From contig JAEZZB010000034.1 in assembly GCA_023442495.1 (NCBI GenBank), positions 1 through 9,293 of the forward strand: a stretch of DNA of 9,293 nt, given 5' to 3'. This document shows positions 6,398-9,293 of the stretch, one piece after another. Made by a program: the position numbers and the translations under genes. Position 1 is the first letter of the stretch. Every line of letters starts with the position of its first letter. The notes under the pieces are model-generated. The model saw nothing but the letters and a program-made list of their open reading frames with translations, ran no database searches and was not told the origin of the DNA. This DNA comes from Bacillota bacterium (GTDB lineage Bacteria; Bacillota; Clostridia; Tissierellales; Peptoniphilaceae).

Positions 6398-7558
6398 CTA
6401 ATTGAATAAATTACTAAAGAAATCTCCAATTGCTTTAAATATATCACTAAAGAATTTACCAATTGAATCAAAGAAACCACCAGCATTTGAACTTAATGAT
6501 TCTTGTAAATCATTAATATATCCTGTAATACTGTCAGAATTTAATTTTTCTCTAATACCATTTAAAGCATCTTGTACTTCTTTTGAATTTAGTCCATCTT
6601 TTGCATTATTTAATAGTTTTTCTAAATTTTCTTTCGTTAAATTTCCTTGTAAACTATCTAAAAATTCTTTTCCTGCATCTGTATTGATAAATTCTTTTAA
6701 TTTATTTAGCTCTTCTTTTGCAAGTTTTGATGCATTATCTTTTAAATATTTTAATTGAGCTTTTGTTTCATTAATATTTAAGTTTTCGATATTAATGAAA
6801 TTTGTAAACATAATTACTAAGTTTTGTATATCATTGTTACTTAATACATTTTCAAGATTATTATCTTTAATTACTGTATTTGTAACATTTTCTATTTGTT
6901 CCGCTACAACATTTCCATCTGATTCTTTAATTTCTATTAATTGTTGCTTTCCTTGAACTACTGCATTATTCAAATCTTCTTTATTGAATTTTTCATCATC
7001 TTTATGCTCTTTAGCAATAACATTAATAGTTTGAATTTCTTCATTTGCAGCTTTTGTTCTTTCCACATCAACTTCTTGACCAAGCATTTCCATTAATTTA
7101 TATACACCTGTCAATGCTGATGTGCCTGTTACTTGAGTTACTGATGCAACTTTAATATCTAATCCTTTAACACCTGCTGTAATAGCTGCATTTGAATATT
7201 GTAATGAGCTAACATCTGTAATCATAAGTGGTGTCATAACTTCAACTTTAACTACATTTTCATTGTTTTTCTTTGCAAAAATAGATGAAATCATCTGAGA
7301 ATCTTCATTATTTTCATTGATATACTTTAGAGAATCAGCTCCTGTTATTTTAACATAAGCAATGTTTTCATCATCAATTTCTAATAAAGTCTTTGTTTGT
7401 TCTGCTTCTTGATGATTTAAACCTGCACCATATAAATATACCCCTTTTTCGACATCTAAGGATTCAGCTCTTACTAGGTTTAATACTGATCCTAGTGTAC
7501 CCATAAGTAATAATGCTGCTATAATTAATGCTATTACTCTAACTACATTTTTCTTCAT
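6398..7558 (-). CDS. Secreted DUF1002 (YpuA-like) protein with amphipathic C-terminal tail
   Basis: The 386-residue protein starts with a clear signal peptide: MKKN, a hydrophobic core (about 8-25) and a likely cleavage after LVRA (about residue 31). Residues about 32-265 match the DUF1002/YpuA family seen in Bacillus and clostridia, with VYLYGAGLN, ITGADSLKYI, SNAAITAGVKGLDIKVAS and VTGTSALTGVYK. The family has no established function that I know. A helical, charged stretch follows (about 265-350), and the protein ends in a Phe-rich amphipathic tail (about 361-386) with five Phe-pair or Phe-hydrophobic steps (FFDSIGKFFSDIFKAIG and FFSNLFN). An in-frame TTG six codons upstream (7576) is possible, but AAGGAG sits 6 bases before ATG 7558, so 7558 is chosen. 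The stop codon of the PIN/TRAM gene overlaps this ribosome binding site, showing tight coupling. It probably acts outside the membrane. Confidence 0.88.
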   Translation of the reverse strand: MKKNVVRVIALIIAALLLMGTLGSVLNLVRAESLDVEKGVYLYGAGLNHQEAEQTKTLLEIDDENIAYVKITGADSLKYINENNEDSQMISSIFAKKNNENVVKVEVMTPLMITDVSSLQYSNAAITAGVKGLDIKVASVTQVTGTSALTGVYKLMEMLGQEVDVERTKAANEEIQTINVIAKEHKDDEKFNKEDLNNAVVQGKQQLIEIKESDGNVVAEQIENVTNTVIKDNNLENVLSNNDIQNLVIMFTNFINIENLNINETKAQLKYLKDNASKLAKEELNKLKEFINTDAGKEFLDSLQGNLTKENLEKLLNNAKDGLNSKEVQDALNGIREKLNSDSITGYINDLQESLSSNAGGFFDSIGKFFSDIFKAIGDFFSNLFN

Positions 7559-7568
7559 TTTTATCTCC

Positions 7569-8666
7569 TTATACAATTTTGGTAAATATCATTTTCCCAG
7601 CAGAAGTTTGTAAAACTGTGGTTACTATTACTTCTACTTCTTCTCCAATCAAATCTTTACCTTCTTCTACAACTATCATAGTACCATCATCAAGATATGC
7701 AATACCTTGTCTCTTTTCTTTTCCTTCTTTAATTATGTTAACAAGCATTCTTTCGCCTGGTATTACTACTGTTTTTACAGAATTAGCTAAATCATTAATA
7801 TTTAGAACCTTTATATTTTGAACCTTTGCTAATTTGTTTAGATTGTAGTCATTTGTAACTACTATCGAACCAGTTTCATTTGCCAATTTAAGCAATTTAA
7901 TATCTACCTCTTTTAAATCCTTGTAATCTATTTTATCAATTACAATATTAACTTTATCAGAATTTTGTAATTCCTTTACAATATCAAGACCTCTTCTTCC
8001 TCTTTCTCTTTTCAAATCATCGGCTGAATCCGCAATAAGTTGGAGTTCTTCTAATACAAAATTTGGTATAACAATATCTCCTTCTAAAAAACCAGTCTCA
8101 GCAATTTGAGAAATTCTTCCATCAATTAAAACTGATGTATCAATTAATTTTCTATTTGTCTTTATATTATTTGACTTAGATATTTTATCATAATTTCCAT
8201 CATTTTTGTTAGGTTTCATTTTTGAAAAAAATGAGTTAATATCAGATTTATATATTGTTGCAAATCTAAAACCTAATACAGCCATAATATAATACATAAG
8301 TACAGAAACTATATTGATTATCATCTTAAATAATGGAGGCAAAGTCAACAATGATATAGGTAAACTTAATAAAAATGCAATAATAATTCCAATAATAATT
8401 CCGAATAAACCTATTATCGATAATCTTCTTTGTTGCTCCAATATTTGTGTTTCAATATTATCAATTAATTTCTCTACTCTTTCAAAAATTGGCGGTGCAA
8501 TTAAATAAAGTAAAATACCAAAAACAAATGCTCCCACTATATAGATTATTATTTCTACATATGTTCGATTAATTTTTAAAATATTACTTTTTATTATTGT
8601 GTCACTTATGACATATCCTAATGCAAGCCCCACAATTGCCATTAGGATTCGTAAATATTTTTTCAT
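7569..8666 (-). CDS. YacL-like membrane protein with PIN and TRAM domains
   Basis: The 365-residue protein matches Bacillus YacL in length and layout. Four membrane helices lie at about 6-24, 38-58, 84-104 and 115-137. After a polar linker (140-172) comes a cytoplasmic PIN domain (about 173-295). Its acidic residues include Asp176 in LIDTSVLIDGR, Glu206/207 in VLEELQ, Asp255 and Asp273 in VVTND, the pattern of Mg-dependent ribonucleases. A TRAM RNA-binding domain follows (about 302-365, VIPGERMLVNI and GIAYLDDGTMIVVEEGKDLIG). RNA cleavage is inferred from the fold; no substrate is established that I know. The start at 8666 has AAGGAGG at 4 bases spacing. The carD stop codon is part of that sequence (TAAGGAGG), and the DUF1002 gene follows after 10 bases. 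CarD next to a YacL-like PIN/TRAM protein is a common arrangement in low-GC Firmicutes. Confidence 0.93.
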   Translation of the reverse strand: MKKYLRILMAIVGLALGYVISDTIIKSNILKINRTYVEIIIYIVGAFVFGILLYLIAPPIFERVEKLIDNIETQILEQQRRLSIIGLFGIIIGIIIAFLLSLPISLLTLPPLFKMIINIVSVLMYYIMAVLGFRFATIYKSDINSFFSKMKPNKNDGNYDKISKSNNIKTNRKLIDTSVLIDGRISQIAETGFLEGDIVIPNFVLEELQLIADSADDLKRERGRRGLDIVKELQNSDKVNIVIDKIDYKDLKEVDIKLLKLANETGSIVVTNDYNLNKLAKVQNIKVLNINDLANSVKTVVIPGERMLVNIIKEGKEKRQGIAYLDDGTMIVVEEGKDLIGEEVEVIVTTVLQTSAGKMIFTKIV

Positions 8667-8675
8667 TATACCTCC

Positions 8676-9155
8676 TTAAAGTGTAATTGCATCATCTATC
8701 ATTTCAGACGCTTCCTCCTTAGTCATTGAACCTACTATTACTAATTCAGATACCATAACTCTTTTGGCGTCATTTAACATCTTCTTTTCAGATGCTGAGA
8801 GACTTTTTTCACTGTCTAAAATAGTCAAATTTCTCACTATATCGGCTATTTCAAAGATATCTCCAGATTTGAGTTGTTCTAGATTTTCTCTATATCTCTT
8901 CCCCCAATTTGAAGACATTGCTGTTCTTTCAGAGCGTAAAATATCCATAACCCTTTTGCCTTCTTCTTTTGATATTATCGGTCTAATTTTACCACTATTT
9001 ATTTCGCTTTCAGGAATAGATATCTTAATATCATTAATTGGTAGCAATAATATATAATACTTCTGAGTATTATCTAGTATCTCTATCTCTTGTATATCTA
9101 CAATAGTTCCTGCTCCATGTACTGCGTACACTATCTTATCACCTATTTTATACAT
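8676..9155 (-). CDS. carD: CarD/CdnL-family RNA polymerase-binding transcription regulator
   Basis: CarD/CdnL proteins bind the RNA polymerase beta subunit and stabilise open promoter complexes, notably at rRNA promoters in mycobacteria. The 159-residue protein starts with the Tudor-like RNA polymerase-interacting domain (about 1-60): MYKIGDKIVYAVHGAGTIVD, KYYILLLP, IKISIPES. An all-helical DNA-binding domain follows (about 64-159). It keeps the diagnostic patch SSNWGKRYRENLEQLKSGD (81-99), with Trp84 as the likely minor-groove wedge residue, and MTKEEASEMID near the end. Length is normal for the family (about 160). The start at 9155 follows GGGAGG by 5 bases. It is the first gene of the carD, PIN/TRAM, DUF1002 unit, and is preceded by two promoters and a hairpin over its ribosome binding site, suggesting its own level is controlled. 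Confidence 0.95.
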   Translation of the reverse strand: MYKIGDKIVYAVHGAGTIVDIQEIEILDNTQKYYILLLPINDIKISIPESEINSGKIRPIISKEEGKRVMDILRSERTAMSSNWGKRYRENLEQLKSGDIFEIADIVRNLTILDSEKSLSASEKKMLNDAKRVMVSELVIVGSMTKEEASEMIDDAITL

Positions 9156-9162
9156 ATCAACC

Positions 9163-9190
9163 TCCCAATCTAATTATAGCTGAATTGGGA
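9163..9190 (-). promoter_or_regulatory. Hairpin covering part of the carD ribosome binding site
   Basis: TCCCAAT (9190-9184) can pair with ATTGGGA (9169-9163) across a 14-base loop. The right arm contains GGGA of the GGGAGG Shine-Dalgarno sequence of carD. The structure can form only in transcripts starting upstream of 9190. Confidence 0.5.
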
Positions 9191-9201
9191 ATCAATGTAA
9201 A
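9173..9201 (-). promoter_or_regulatory. Proximal carD promoter (P2)
   Basis: TTTACA (9201-9196) and a perfect TATAAT (9178-9173) are separated by 17 bases on the minus strand. A start near 9166 would leave a leader of only about a dozen bases, beginning at the Shine-Dalgarno sequence itself. Confidence 0.55.
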
Positions 9202-9207
9202 ATTATT

Positions 9208-9236
9208 AGTATATACAAAAGATAGCTATATGTCAA
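9208..9236 (-). promoter_or_regulatory. Distal carD promoter (P1)
   Basis: A perfect TTGACA (9236-9231) is followed after 17 bases by TATACT (9213-9208), a near-consensus sigma-A promoter. Transcription would begin near 9201, giving a leader of about 45 bases that includes the RBS-covering hairpin. The bases from 9237 to the window edge are AT-rich and show no gene. Confidence 0.75.
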
Positions 9237-9293
9237 TTATTCCATAGTCTTTATTTATATTAAATAATAATTGTGTAAAAATTGTGATTATTA

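Noticed and set aside
7559..7576. TTG start six codons upstream for the DUF1002 protein
   Set aside because: It overlaps the stop of the PIN/TRAM gene and its own codons form the AAGGAG site used by ATG 7558. The signal peptide also begins naturally at MKKN.
9265..9293. Repeated ATTGTG and outer TAATAAT/ATTATTA arms near the right edge, considered as a Rex-like or DnaA-type site
   Set aside because: The core is a direct rather than inverted repeat and does not match either consensus. The AT-rich arms are easily explained by base composition.

Overview
The window is very AT-rich and every convincing gene lies on the minus strand, so transcription runs from the right edge (9293) to the left edge. 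Low GC, strong GGAGG-type ribosome binding sites, AT-rich codon choice and the gene set (CarD regulator, YacL-type PIN-TRAM membrane protein, YpuA/DUF1002 protein, Ctc-type L25, YpsC-like THUMP methyltransferase, RsgA) point to a low-GC Firmicute. An anaerobic Clostridia/Tissierellia-type organism (Peptoniphilaceae-like, e.g. the Parvimonas or Helcococcus range) is my best guess; the genus is inferred, not shown.

Right block (6319-9293): carD, a YacL-like PIN/TRAM protein and a secreted DUF1002 protein form a tight operon with 9-10 base gaps, in which the stop codon of each gene sits in or next to the ribosome binding site of the next. carD is preceded by two tandem sigma-A promoters and by a hairpin that would cover half of its Shine-Dalgarno sequence. 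rplY (L25/Ctc) follows after 78 bases with its own extended -10 promoter. No clear terminator precedes it, so readthrough is possible. A strong, U-tailed hairpin at 5620-5657 closes the block.

Middle block (2471-5620): an accessory-looking stretch. It begins with about 100 bases of non-coding junction DNA. Next comes an open frame of 124 codons with no start codon, which reads as the C-terminal third of a LanC-like lanthionine synthetase (zinc motifs CYG and CHG kept). After 24 bases comes an intact 531-residue ABC exporter with fused membrane and ATPase domains, then, 9 bases on, the ribosome-assembly GTPase gene rsgA. A hairpin follows rsgA. The block looks like the tail of a lanthipeptide-type cluster that lost its precursor, dehydratase and most of its cyclase, leaving the exporter attached to a housekeeping gene.

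Left block (1-2256): a promoter with extended -10 drives a THUMP-domain rRNA methyltransferase (RlmL/YpsC type). Eight bases later comes a PAS plus SpoIIE/PP2C-type phosphatase, which is cut by the left edge of the window.

No rRNA, tRNA, CRISPR array or intact insertion sequence was seen. The most interesting points are the LanC remnant with its surviving exporter, the carD leader, and the amphipathic Phe-rich tail of the DUF1002 protein.
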